NCBI RefSeq assembly: GCF_009674725.1
Contig: NZ_WKKH01000018.1
Location: 1 to 64,000 of the forward strand
Reading direction: 5' to 3'
DNA from: Pedobacter petrophilus
Lineage (GTDB): Bacteria; Bacteroidota; Bacteroidia; Sphingobacteriales; Sphingobacteriaceae
Length of the DNA: 64,000 nucleotides
Below are positions 1-9,208 of the stretch, piece after piece. The notes under the pieces were generated by a model, which was not told the DNA's origin, did not search any database, and saw only the letters and a program-made list of their open reading frames with translations. Position numbers and translations under genes: made by a program. The first letter of the stretch is position 1. The number at the start of each line of letters is the position of its first letter.

Positions 1-123
1 TTTTTGAGTGAAACAAGGCTTGTTTTTGAAGAGATAGCAGCGCTTCTACCTCTAGAAAACATAACGATGTTGCAGTCAAAAAGAAGCATAAACAAATTAT
101 TTAGATAAATTTTACACAGACTC
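1..123 (+). mobile_element. MITE-like repeat, copy 1 (left end outside window)
   Basis: This segment is nearly identical to the complete element at 13412-13574, in the same orientation, and ends with the same terminal sequence (CAGACTC at 117-123). Its left end lies beyond the window. It carries no reading frame of useful size. It ends 28 bp past the stop codon of the GH5-like gene, so it sits in that gene's 3' flank. The right flank reads AAAA rather than the TA seen at the second copy, so no target duplication can be confirmed here. Confidence 0.75.
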
Positions 124-150
124 AAAATATCGAAAAAAATATTTAATACA

Positions 151-2169
151 CTATGGATTTTTAGACTTTACGACCCAAACAACAGCATCATTCCCATTTA
201 TTTTTAAAGTAGCGTTCTCTGGTTTTAATCCATACAAGGTGTTACTCAATTCCCATCCTTTTTTAATGGTCATTTCTGTACTTACTGCTTCTGGATTGTA
301 GTTGATGGCAATAATCAATTTTTCATTCTTCGATAAATCATGTTCAGTTACCCCTATTTGTGCATTGTTTTGGTTAATAACTCGTTGACTAATCAAAGGT
401 TCTGCAATAATTTTATACAATTCTCTGTATGAAGGGGCGTTTGCATCCAAAGAACCAACCTCTTCAGCAACATTCATTTCTAAAGGAAAAGTTAAAAGAA
501 AAATCTTTCCTTTTCCGTAGGTTGACATTAAAAAAACAGGATTACCATCTTCTTCCTTTGCAAAAACTTTCGCTTGTTTGCTATCAATAGTGTACTTTCT
601 ATCTGCTGAGGTGCTAAAGTTTAAGCTGGAGGACAACAAATTGGTTGAGTTAAAATTTAGTTTCCCTCTTCTAGAAACATTGGTCAATATATTAATTCCC
701 AAGGGGTCATTAATAGTTGGCAAGTATGCATCATCTATTGAAATATATAGCGTTGCACCTTTATTTACTTTCTCTAACAATTTAGACCAATAATCTTTGA
801 ACACTGGATCTATCCCTTTAATAGAAGGTAAAAGGTATAATGGAGCATCCTTAAGTTCTTGTCCAGCTTTTTGATAGGTAAAATCGAACCCCGCTTGCTT
901 GGCCAAAATAAAGCTTGCATAAGCCACAGGCCAACTGTCTTGTCCTTCTGTTAAAATACAAACAGCTTCAGTTTTTCGTTGCGGAAGTGTTTCGAAGGGT
1001 AATTTACCTAAGAATTCACTAAATTTTTTAAACTCCTTAATTACTGGCTTTGTAGTTCTATCTTCCTTAATCAACCCCAATTCAGCTTCTACTGAGGCAT
1101 AGTCATAAGGAGGGTAATTAAGTTTTAACTGATCATAAGCGCACCACCAAAAAGTACCGCGACAGTCATAAGCCCAATTCGTAAACAATGCGGTTCTGGC
1201 AAATGCCGATTTCTCGTTCTCCCCACCCGTCATTGGACCCATTACACCAGTTTCCTCCAATAATGCAGGCTTCCCTCCAATATCACCATACATTCTTGTT
1301 TCTGCTGCGCCATGAAGAATGGTTCTCATGGTATTAATGCCGTCATAACTTGCGTAGGGTGTCCATAAAGAATAAGGGTGGGTTGTCAATACATCAGTGG
1401 TAGCTGCTTGGTCAATAATACGCCATGGGGCATTGTTTGCAGCACTTAAACTATGCATACCAGATACAAGGGGCCTTGATGGGTCTATGCTTTTAATAGT
1501 GCCTGATAGTAAGGCCGACCAAACATAAGCTTGTTGAAAATTTTTCACTTTTTCCATTACATTGCATTCGTTGCCAAAATCCCAAGCAAGAATAGCTTGA
1601 TGATTTTTAAACCTACCTACAAATGTTGAAACGAATTTCTGTTGCCAGTATAAAGATTCAGGATCTGTTAAAATATTTTTTCCTTCCAAAGCAGGTGGAA
1701 CATATAACTGTCCACTCATCCAACCGGTAATTAACCCAACAACTAACTTAAGTTTATATTTACTGGCCAAATCGGCCATGGTTTTAAAGTGTTGCAATTG
1801 CTCTTCACTCATTCCATTTAAACCCTCTGGTGTTTGTGGCAAAGGACCATCTTTAAATCCTATGTATTTTTTTTCTCCCTCCCCGGCATATATTTGATGA
1901 ATAGGTTGAAAATCTGGCCATAATGGAAATACCCTTAGCACTTTGATTCCGTTTTCAGAAAGTTGTTTAAAATCAGCTTCTATTACATCTGGTCTCCAAT
2001 CACGCCAAGTATGTGTACCTGCGTGTGAAGCCCAGTAGTTTACGCCAATAGAAAAAGAGCCAGGTGTAGTTAAAACATTTGATTGCCCGAAGCATTGATT
2101 AAGAAAACCTGCAAACATTAACAGAACAGCAATTGTTATCATTATACTTTGCTTTTGAAATTGTTTCAT
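151..2169 (-). CDS. Secreted GH5-like glycoside hydrolase (beta-mannanase/cellulase type)
   Basis: A (beta/alpha)8 retaining hydrolase predicted to be exported and to cut a beta-linked glycan. From the chosen start at 2169, residues 1-29 form a signal peptide (MKQFQKQSIM... ending CFGQ). The barrel spans about residues 30-390. WDFGNECNV carries the likely acid/base Glu201, and LLEETGVMG the likely nucleophile Glu306. The remaining ~280 residues look like a Rossmann-type domain resembling the trimerisation domain of beta-galactosidases, followed by a small beta domain. The frame stays open to 2256, but those extra codons run into a dispersed repeat (2220-2366) and do not look like a signal peptide, so the start at 2169 is preferred. 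Subfamily and substrate (mannan, xyloglucan or another beta-glycan) cannot be decided from sequence alone. Confidence 0.75.
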   Translation of the reverse strand: MKQFQKQSIMITIAVLLMFAGFLNQCFGQSNVLTTPGSFSIGVNYWASHAGTHTWRDWRPDVIEADFKQLSENGIKVLRVFPLWPDFQPIHQIYAGEGEKKYIGFKDGPLPQTPEGLNGMSEEQLQHFKTMADLASKYKLKLVVGLITGWMSGQLYVPPALEGKNILTDPESLYWQQKFVSTFVGRFKNHQAILAWDFGNECNVMEKVKNFQQAYVWSALLSGTIKSIDPSRPLVSGMHSLSAANNAPWRIIDQAATTDVLTTHPYSLWTPYASYDGINTMRTILHGAAETRMYGDIGGKPALLEETGVMGPMTGGENEKSAFARTALFTNWAYDCRGTFWWCAYDQLKLNYPPYDYASVEAELGLIKEDRTTKPVIKEFKKFSEFLGKLPFETLPQRKTEAVCILTEGQDSWPVAYASFILAKQAGFDFTYQKAGQELKDAPLYLLPSIKGIDPVFKDYWSKLLEKVNKGATLYISIDDAYLPTINDPLGINILTNVSRRGKLNFNSTNLLSSSLNFSTSADRKYTIDSKQAKVFAKEEDGNPVFLMSTYGKGKIFLLTFPLEMNVAEEVGSLDANAPSYRELYKIIAEPLISQRVINQNNAQIGVTEHDLSKNEKLIIAINYNPEAVSTEMTIKKGWELSNTLYGLKPENATLKINGNDAVVWVVKSKNP

Positions 2170-2219
2170 TTTAATAGGTGTTATTGTATGAATTTGTATG
2201 TTGTATGGTTTATTTTTTA

Positions 2220-2366
2220 GTACATGACAATTTTTAGTATTGATCACATAGGCCACATAGACCCACGTAGTTGGTGTCTATATGCCTCCTATATTAGCTT
2301 GATGTAAATTGCATCATGTCTCAATACTCATATCTCAATACTCATATCTACATGGTTAATTTCTGT
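2220..2366. repeat. Dispersed intergenic repeat, copy 1, with internal palindrome
   Basis: About 147 bp that align with 32992-33137. A 40-bp core (2296-2335) also occurs at 50699-50738. The core holds the 15-bp near-palindrome GATGTAAATTGCATC (2301-2315), followed by a 14-bp unit CAATACTCATATCT present twice in tandem. It lies just upstream of the GH5-like gene, as copy 2 lies upstream of a GH10 gene. It may be a shared leader or operator, or a REP-like element. Confidence 0.7.
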
Positions 2367-2402
2367 AGTGTACTTAGGTTTTATTTATAGTTATTAAGAT
2401 TT

Positions 2403-4226
2403 TTATTTATTCATGATTTCCCATTTCCCGCTGTAATAGGCCTTATCGAGTTTGTTAATCAGCTTATTGTTGCCCTTTTGCATGTAAAGTTCTCTCATGT
2501 CTTTATAGATGTAAAAATTAAGCCAATAAGCATATTCATATTTTTGATGAAGGCTAAGCGGACTTTTGTAAAAGCTATACCAGTGGGTGCTTAGCCCAAT
2601 TTTTTCTGAAAGGGCGATAGCCTCTTGAGCTCTTTTCCAGTTATTTTCGGTAATTGTTTTAAAAATTTCCTGACCATTTTTTAAAGTAAAAGACTCACTT
2701 TCCATTGTTGCTTGTCGATCATCAATACCGAGCTTCGTAAATGAAACGCTATCTTCAAATATCTTATCTCCATCAAGATCATAAAGAATTTTATCAAAAA
2801 ATCCGTTGTTATCTGTATCCTCATATTTTAATAGCGCAAACTTGTCTGGCTCTGTTTGCATCCTTCCCTTACCTTTCCATCTGTCGTATAATCCGCCATA
2901 ACCTTGAAACGAATTTGCAAGCTGATCAACTCTCCAAGCGCCCCACTCCGCTCCATTTAAATGAATTTTACCATCAAAGGCTCCTACATAAAGTTTCCCT
3001 TTTCCAGAAAAATCGGTATCAAATTCCCCTCTATCACCAATTACATCTGCCTGTGGGTTGTTATCTAAACCACCGTTACTTTTACCCATTTTAAATAGGT
3101 CTTTAGGCTCATAAAATTCAACCCTTTCCCACCGGTTACAATCATCATCTTCATCGAAAACCAGGCTGCAATAGTTCCAATCTCCCTTTTTAAAGGTTAA
3201 ATCCCATGCATTTTCTCGGTTTGGAAAAATCAGTTCATCTAATGCTCTCCAACGTTTATCATAGAATAAAAAATCAGCTTGTTTTCCTATGCCTTTTAAG
3301 GTTTTAAATCTATTTATCTGCTTAGAATAATCAAAGCCCTTCCCTTTTAGCAGCAAGCTCATGTCAAAATCAAACTCGTTTCCCGGCCCATTATCATTGT
3401 CCAAATCCCAAGTAATACCTACATAATCCATCAATCCATTAAAATGGAGGTCATACTCTTTATTGATGTTGTTAAAAAGTGGGTTTAAATTATCGGCAGG
3501 TCGAAAAGTAGGTGTATTTAAAAATCTAATTGCCATTTCTGAAAGATGGTCTCCATCGTTATCATAAAAAAGAAATGGGTTTTCCCATCCAAATTTCAAA
3601 TCCTCAATCCTAAAACTTGAGGCATGGGTTTTTATAAAAGACGTATTTCCATGATAATCTTCAAAAAAATTGGCTTGGCCATTATGCTCCCAAGCAAGCA
3701 TAGATATGGCATTCCAATCAATATAATTCATGATCTGATCTTTATCTGTATCTAATACGTACATAATTTCAGAATCAAAATCAAAGGCATTTCTTTTTGT
3801 AATAGCTCCATTATTAACAATTACCTGCAAATCGGCTTTACCATCCCCATCTTCATCACACCAATCCATACTAAAATCTAATGGCCCGGCAAAAATTCCA
3901 TCCTTATTCCTATCTATTAAAAGACAATCACTATCTGTATCACCCTCTACAGCTGTCCATATCATATCATCATCATCATCTATCCAAACTACAGGTATAT
4001 CTTTATTAACGGTGTAGTATAGTAGGTCAGGGTCTCCATCTTTATCCAAATCAACCATTTTAAGCTTTGATTTTTGAACACTAAAAGGCATTCTCCATGG
4101 AATTAGCTGAGTTTTATTATTCCAATAAGTTTGCTTTTGAGAGAATACAGGCGCTGCGTTAAAAGAAATGAGCAACACTAAAATGATGTTAATTTTAAGA
4201 ATGTTACGCTTTAGAAAAAAATACAT
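2403..4226 (-). CDS. Secreted Asp-rich repeat protein, function unknown
   Basis: A 607-residue protein with an N-terminal signal sequence ending at about residue 29 (AAPVFSQ). I do not recognise a catalytic family. The chain is full of short acidic loops of the DxDxDG type: DLDKDGDPDLLYY, DEDGDGKADLQV, DTDKDQIMNY, DNDGDHLSEM, DLDNDNGPGNEFD and DTDNNGFFDKILYDLDGD. They resemble calcium-binding loops of dockerin, VCBS or FG-GAP repeats and suggest a calcium-stabilised, propeller-like secreted protein. The last ~120 residues are helical in character and Lys-rich. It is divergent from HTCS 1 (192-bp shared upstream region) and lies upstream of the GH5-like gene on the same strand, separated by the repeat at 2220-2366. 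A role in binding or cutting the locus glycan is possible but unproven. Confidence 0.6.
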   Translation of the reverse strand: MYFFLKRNILKINIILVLLISFNAAPVFSQKQTYWNNKTQLIPWRMPFSVQKSKLKMVDLDKDGDPDLLYYTVNKDIPVVWIDDDDDMIWTAVEGDTDSDCLLIDRNKDGIFAGPLDFSMDWCDEDGDGKADLQVIVNNGAITKRNAFDFDSEIMYVLDTDKDQIMNYIDWNAISMLAWEHNGQANFFEDYHGNTSFIKTHASSFRIEDLKFGWENPFLFYDNDGDHLSEMAIRFLNTPTFRPADNLNPLFNNINKEYDLHFNGLMDYVGITWDLDNDNGPGNEFDFDMSLLLKGKGFDYSKQINRFKTLKGIGKQADFLFYDKRWRALDELIFPNRENAWDLTFKKGDWNYCSLVFDEDDDCNRWERVEFYEPKDLFKMGKSNGGLDNNPQADVIGDRGEFDTDFSGKGKLYVGAFDGKIHLNGAEWGAWRVDQLANSFQGYGGLYDRWKGKGRMQTEPDKFALLKYEDTDNNGFFDKILYDLDGDKIFEDSVSFTKLGIDDRQATMESESFTLKNGQEIFKTITENNWKRAQEAIALSEKIGLSTHWYSFYKSPLSLHQKYEYAYWLNFYIYKDMRELYMQKGNNKLINKLDKAYYSGKWEIMNK

Positions 4227-4418
4227 GAAACAGCGAATAGATTAGGGGTTAATATGTTGAGATTTAACTTGCGTACAGCAAATTGTTTAAAAACTTAACT
4301 AGAGATTATACAATTAACAGGAACGTTTAGAGTACAACGCAATAAAGAGATTTAAACAATTCCTAATTAGATAGGAAACCTTTATTTTAGCATAAATTAA
4401 AAGATCCAAATTTAACCG

Positions 4419-7400
4419 ATGTATTCTCGTTTTAGCTATTTCTCGCACTTAATAAAGATTTTTGCTTTTTTAATTATTTGGTTCATTCCTTTATTAGGTT
4501 TTTCCCAAATAGATAAAGTGAAGTTCAAATATCTTACACGGGAAGAGGGCTTATCTAGTAGTACGGTTAGCAATGTCTTTCAAGATAGTCAGGGCTACAT
4601 TTGGCTGGGAACAGAGGATGGATTAAATAGGTTTGATGGGTATAACGTGACGGTTTATAAGAATGAACCTCATAATGAGTCTAGTTTAAGCAGCAACTTT
4701 ATTAATTATATCTTAGAAGATAAGCAGCACAGAATTTGGGTCGCAACTAGTTATGGTTTAAATCTATATGATAGATACACTGATAGCTTTACACGATACA
4801 TTCATGACCCTAAAAAAAAAGGGAGCATTAGCAATAATCTTGTGTACACTTTATACCTGGATGTAAATGGTGACGTATGGGTAGGAACAGATTTTGGTTT
4901 GAACAAGTATAATGAAAAACAGAATAATTTCATTACTTACCTCCGGAATCCAAATGCGCAGAGAGAATCACTTGAAGACAAAATAAATAGTATAAATGAA
5001 GATGAATTTAATAACCTCTATTTAGGGACTGATGGCGCAGGAGTTAAAAAATTTAATAAAAAAACCAAATCGTTCATCAACCAACCTTCTAATTCAGCAT
5101 TATCAAAATTAGATGGCAGTAGAGTAATTACGATAAAAAAAGATAATCAAAACCACATCTGGTTAGGGACGAACGGAAAAGGACTTTTTGTTTTTGACCC
5201 TCAAAAAAATACCATTAAACATTATCAAAATGAGCAATATAATACCAAAAGCTTATCTAATAATGTAATTAGAAGTATAATTTTTGATAATCAGAAAAAT
5301 GCTTGGATTGGAACTGAAAATGGCGGACTAAATTTAAAGCTTCAGCATTCTGAAATATTTAATCGATTTGAAAATGACCTGAGGCAACCCATGTCTTTCT
5401 CTAGTAAAACAGCTTTATGCTTATTAGAAGATTCACAAGGAAATATTTGGGCTGGAACACATCATGGAGGCGTTAATACTTACTCTCCTAAAATAACAAA
5501 TTTCAAAAATTATACTAAAGGAGTTTGGAACGGTGCACTTGCATATAATGATGTAAAGGCATTTATAGAAACCGATAAAGGAGAAATTTGGGTGGGTAGT
5601 GATGGAGGTGGTATTAATGTGTTTAACAGTAAAACTAGCACATTTACTCAAAAGAGATTTTCTACAACCAATAAGAAAACTATTGGTTCTGATGCTATTC
5701 TTGATCTCATGAAAGATAAAAATGGCACTATCTGGGTTTGCACCTGGGGTGGTGGACTTAACCGTTATGATGAAGGCAAACAAGAATTCTATCGTTTCCT
5801 ACACGATACAAATGATAAAACTACGATCAGTTCTAATTACCCTTATGTTATTTGTGAAGATAAAACTGGCCTATTTTGGGTGGGAACGTTTTACGGTGGT
5901 TTAAATACTTTTGACCCTAAAACAGGGAAGTTTAAGCGAATTATTTATGCTGCTGATGGAAAATCAAAATTTACTGGCATATATGTAGAAAGTATTCATC
6001 AGGATAATGATGGTAATGTTTGGTTTGGCACACTTGACGGAGGTTTGAATTGTTTAACAGCTAATAAGAATTCTTTTGTCCATTATTTTAACAATACCCA
6101 CCAGGATTTGGCAGATGTAGTGTGGGCAATATATACAGATCATAAAAATAGACTTTGGATTGGTAAAAAAGGCCTTTTCCTTTTTGATCAGAAAAGAAAG
6201 AAATTTTCAACCTTTTTTAAACATCCGTATTTAGTTAATGAACAAATCCAATCTATCATTGAGGACAAAAAAGGAAATCTTTGGTTGGGAACCACCAATG
6301 GTATCATAGCTTTTAATCCTGATACCAAATATATTAAAAGATATACCCGTGCTGATGGATTGCAAGGCTTAGAATATGGTCAGAATGCTGCCTTTATGTC
6401 TAGTAAAGGAGAGTTGTACTTCGGTGGCTTTGAAGGATTTAACACTTTTTATCCAGACAGCATTAAATCTTTTGACTACAGCTACCCTATATGTATCACA
6501 GATCTTTCCATCTTTAATAAAAGTATCAATTCAGGAAAAGACAAAACAACAATTGCTAAATATATTAAAGACAATAAAAGTGTAGTGTTAAGTTATGATC
6601 AGTCTGTAATTTCATTTGATTATGCTGCCCTTAACTACGTATCACCCAAAAAAACAAATTATGCGTACAAACTAGAGGGCTTTGATAAAACCTGGAATTA
6701 TGTTGGAGATTTACGTAGAGCGACTTATACCAATTTAGACCCCGGCAAGTATACTTTCTATGTTAAAGCAAGTTCTCCGAAAGGTATTTGGAATACAAAG
6801 CCAGCTTTTGTTAACATTGTGATTACCCCTCCTTTTTATTTAACATGGTGGTTTAAAACATTAGGATTTATTTTAATTTCGGTAAGCATATTTGTTATAC
6901 TCTATTTTAAAAGAAGGCAAGAACTTCGTGTTATCCATGAAGAGAATAAAGAAAAACTTCATCAGGTACAATTGCAGTTTTTCACTAACATCTCTCATGA
7001 ATTTAGAACTCCTCTTACCCTTATTATGGGCACATTAGAACAGGTTTTTAAAATGAATGAGGATTCCTTATTTATAAGGCATTTCCATACCATTAACCGT
7101 AATGCGAACAGGCTTTTACAACTCATTAGTGAATTAATGGATTTCAGAAAGGCCGAATCGGGGGCTTTAAAACTAAGAGTAATGCCAGGTAACTTTTCTG
7201 CTTTTATGAGAGAAATTGCCGATGACTTTAAAGATCAAGCTATTTTACATGACATAGATTTTAAACTTGACCAGGAAAAAGAATTTTCGAAATTATGGTA
7301 TGATCGTCAGGTATTGGAAAAAACCATTTTGAACATCTTAAATAATGCATTTAAATACACGCCTGATAAAGGTAAAATTCACATCCAGTTAACAACAAAC

Positions 7401-8594
7401 ATCAAAGACTTTATTCCAAATTATGAAGCAAATGTGAAAATGGAGAATACATACGTTGGTAGAGATTATTTATACCTCATCATCTCTGATTCAGGTATGG
7501 GAATTTCTAAAAACTCTCTCCAGCATTTATTTGAACCCTATTTTAGAGTTTCAGCTATACACGTAGGCACTGGAATAGGATTAGCTTTTGTAAAGAGTTT
7601 AATATTTCTTCATAAAGGAAGTATTCATGTTTATAGTGAAATTAATAAAGGTACTCAAATTGTAATTTCTATACCTTGCAATGAAAAAGATTACAATATA
7701 GATGAGCTTTGGACTTATCAAAACAACGATATTGGGGTGCAGATAGAAAGTATTCATTTAAAGCCCAATTTAGAACATCTGTATAAATTCACGCAACAAG
7801 TTGAACCCTTAAAAGCAGCGAATAAAACCAAATCCTGCATTTTGTTTGTGGATGATAATGATGAACTGCGTGATTTCTTTAGAGGAGTACTCGAGAAAGA
7901 CTATTATGTTATTGTTGCAAAAGATGGTAATGAGGGAATTAAGAAAGCTAAAGAAGCATCACCTGCGTTAATTATTAGTGATGTGATGATGCCCGTAATG
8001 GATGGTATTGAATTTTGCCGTTTTATTAAAGATGATTTTGAAACCAGGCATATCCCCTTCATTCTATTAACAGCTAAAGACGCCCTTGAGTCTCGTTTAC
8101 AAGGTGTAAAATCTGGTGCTGATTATTATTTCAGCAAACCAGTGAGCACAGAATTATTATTAGAAACTATTAAAAACCAGTTTAATCAACAACAAAAAAT
8201 TAAAGAACGTTACTTAAAAGATTACCAAGTTGAAGTGAGAGATTTAGTACATTCTGCAAAAGATAAAGACTTTATGGATCAACTTTTGAGTATTATCGAA
8301 GAGAAGTTAGAAGAATCAGAATTGAACATTGATTATGTGAGTAAGAAAATTGGCGTGAGTAAAAGTAAACTCTATAAAAAAATCAAAGACATTACCGGCC
8401 AAAGCAGCAATGAATTCATTAGAACCATTAGGTTAAAAAAATCTATGGAGATCATGACGAATGAAGACGTTTCTATAACAGAGGTGATGTATCGCGTAGG
8501 TATTTCTTCTCACTCTTATTTTACCACAGCATTTAAGAAAGAGTTTGGAATGACTCCTTCAAAATTTCAACAGCAACTAGATAGAAAAATATAG
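4419..8594 (+). CDS. Hybrid two-component system sensor/regulator (HTCS 1)
   Basis: A one-polypeptide glycan sensor of the Bacteroidota HTCS type, 1391 residues. Order: signal peptide (to about residue 30); a periplasmic sensor of about 14 propeller repeats with recurring motifs such as DSQGYIWLGTEDGLNRF (to about 700); a Y_Y_Y domain (about 720-805); one membrane helix (about 815-835); HisKA with phospho-acceptor His860 in NISHEFRTP; HATPase with NNAFKYTP, GMGISK and GTGIGLAF; a receiver domain with acidic cluster VDDND and acceptor Asp1188 in ISDVMMPVMDG; and a C-terminal AraC-type HTH (about 1280-1391). It probably binds an oligosaccharide in the periplasm and activates nearby genes. It is paralogous to HTCS 2 at 53486-57682 and transcribed away from the minus-strand gene at 2403-4226. 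Confidence 0.95.
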   Translation: MYSRFSYFSHLIKIFAFLIIWFIPLLGFSQIDKVKFKYLTREEGLSSSTVSNVFQDSQGYIWLGTEDGLNRFDGYNVTVYKNEPHNESSLSSNFINYILEDKQHRIWVATSYGLNLYDRYTDSFTRYIHDPKKKGSISNNLVYTLYLDVNGDVWVGTDFGLNKYNEKQNNFITYLRNPNAQRESLEDKINSINEDEFNNLYLGTDGAGVKKFNKKTKSFINQPSNSALSKLDGSRVITIKKDNQNHIWLGTNGKGLFVFDPQKNTIKHYQNEQYNTKSLSNNVIRSIIFDNQKNAWIGTENGGLNLKLQHSEIFNRFENDLRQPMSFSSKTALCLLEDSQGNIWAGTHHGGVNTYSPKITNFKNYTKGVWNGALAYNDVKAFIETDKGEIWVGSDGGGINVFNSKTSTFTQKRFSTTNKKTIGSDAILDLMKDKNGTIWVCTWGGGLNRYDEGKQEFYRFLHDTNDKTTISSNYPYVICEDKTGLFWVGTFYGGLNTFDPKTGKFKRIIYAADGKSKFTGIYVESIHQDNDGNVWFGTLDGGLNCLTANKNSFVHYFNNTHQDLADVVWAIYTDHKNRLWIGKKGLFLFDQKRKKFSTFFKHPYLVNEQIQSIIEDKKGNLWLGTTNGIIAFNPDTKYIKRYTRADGLQGLEYGQNAAFMSSKGELYFGGFEGFNTFYPDSIKSFDYSYPICITDLSIFNKSINSGKDKTTIAKYIKDNKSVVLSYDQSVISFDYAALNYVSPKKTNYAYKLEGFDKTWNYVGDLRRATYTNLDPGKYTFYVKASSPKGIWNTKPAFVNIVITPPFYLTWWFKTLGFILISVSIFVILYFKRRQELRVIHEENKEKLHQVQLQFFTNISHEFRTPLTLIMGTLEQVFKMNEDSLFIRHFHTINRNANRLLQLISELMDFRKAESGALKLRVMPGNFSAFMREIADDFKDQAILHDIDFKLDQEKEFSKLWYDRQVLEKTILNILNNAFKYTPDKGKIHIQLTTNIKDFIPNYEANVKMENTYVGRDYLYLIISDSGMGISKNSLQHLFEPYFRVSAIHVGTGIGLAFVKSLIFLHKGSIHVYSEINKGTQIVISIPCNEKDYNIDELWTYQNNDIGVQIESIHLKPNLEHLYKFTQQVEPLKAANKTKSCILFVDDNDELRDFFRGVLEKDYYVIVAKDGNEGIKKAKEASPALIISDVMMPVMDGIEFCRFIKDDFETRHIPFILLTAKDALESRLQGVKSGADYYFSKPVSTELLLETIKNQFNQQQKIKERYLKDYQVEVRDLVHSAKDKDFMDQLLSIIEEKLEESELNIDYVSKKIGVSKSKLYKKIKDITGQSSNEFIRTIRLKKSMEIMTNEDVSITEVMYRVGISSHSYFTTAFKKEFGMTPSKFQQQLDRKI

Positions 8595-8626
8595 TGATTT
8601 TAGCGCTATTGAAACCTCAACAATCA

Positions 8627-9104
8627 GGGCAGACTCATTAAAATTAAACGCAGAGAGCGCCAAGTTTTTCGCAAAGAGCGCTGAGCTTTATAATTCTCCT
8701 TTCCTCCGTGTTTAATAAATTAATCCATTGTCCATGAACTGCGGGTTATGCATCATGCTATCGGGCCTAGCATGTATTTGTAGAAAAAAACGACTAAACT
8801 GGCCAATCAGCGAACCCGCTTCTCGGTTGAAAATGATTTTAGCCCTTGGGATAAAGATTCGATCAATGGCCTAAAAAAATCATTTCCCGGACAGTAGTCG
8901 AATTTTTTCACAAATTCATGCAAGTCCTTGATTTTTGTTTCTTTTCATCAAGGAAAAGAAAAGCGCAGCCCGCGAAGGGCAAAATCAAAGTACAGCATCT
9001 AGAGTTAGACCACTTTCTGCTTCGTAGCGTGATAACTACGCGCTATAACCCTTTAAACTGTGTAATTCTCCTTTGCTAATTGTTTAATTTTAATGCGTCT
9101 GCCC
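8627..9104. mobile_element. 478-bp non-autonomous element with 22-bp terminal inverted repeats
   Basis: The left end (8627-8648) and right end (9083-9104) are inverted copies of 22 bp with one mismatch, beginning GGGCAGAC. There is no transposase frame inside. The interior holds other repeat-like sequence: a CGCAGAGAGCGCC/CGCAAAGAGCGCT pair near 8650-8685, and a hairpin CCTTGAT...ATCAAGG near 8931-8958. It fills most of the 614-bp gap between HTCS 1 and the GH3 gene. The CAGGG start recalls ISAs1-type ends, from memory only. No flanking target duplication is visible. Confidence 0.6.
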
Positions 9105-9135
9105 TCTCATCTCGATAATAAAATTCCTTTTAAAT

Positions 9136-9167
9136 AAAAAAACAGGTTACCATGAACCTATTTTTTT
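9136..9167 (-). terminator. Intrinsic terminator after GH3 gene
   Basis: A hairpin AGGTT-ACCATG-AACCT is flanked by seven A and seven T residues, which extend the stem across one mismatch. It lies about 40 bp past the GH3 stop codon on the minus strand. It is symmetrical enough to act in both directions. Confidence 0.65.
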
Positions 9168-9208
9168 ATTTATTTCTTAATTCTGATCATCAAGGATTTA
9201 ATCTTCTG

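Noticed and set aside
2170-2256. Extension of the GH5-like gene to an upstream Met at 2256
   Set aside because: The added 29 codons lie partly in a dispersed repeat and would put a polar segment before the signal peptide. The Met at 2169 gives a normal export signal.
2741-3094. 117-codon plus-strand frame opposite the Asp-rich protein
   Set aside because: Antisense to a long coding region with clear signal peptide and repeats; no independent support.
5433-5783. 116-codon minus-strand frame inside HTCS 1
   Set aside because: Opposite the propeller repeats, whose repetitive codons give long antisense frames by chance.
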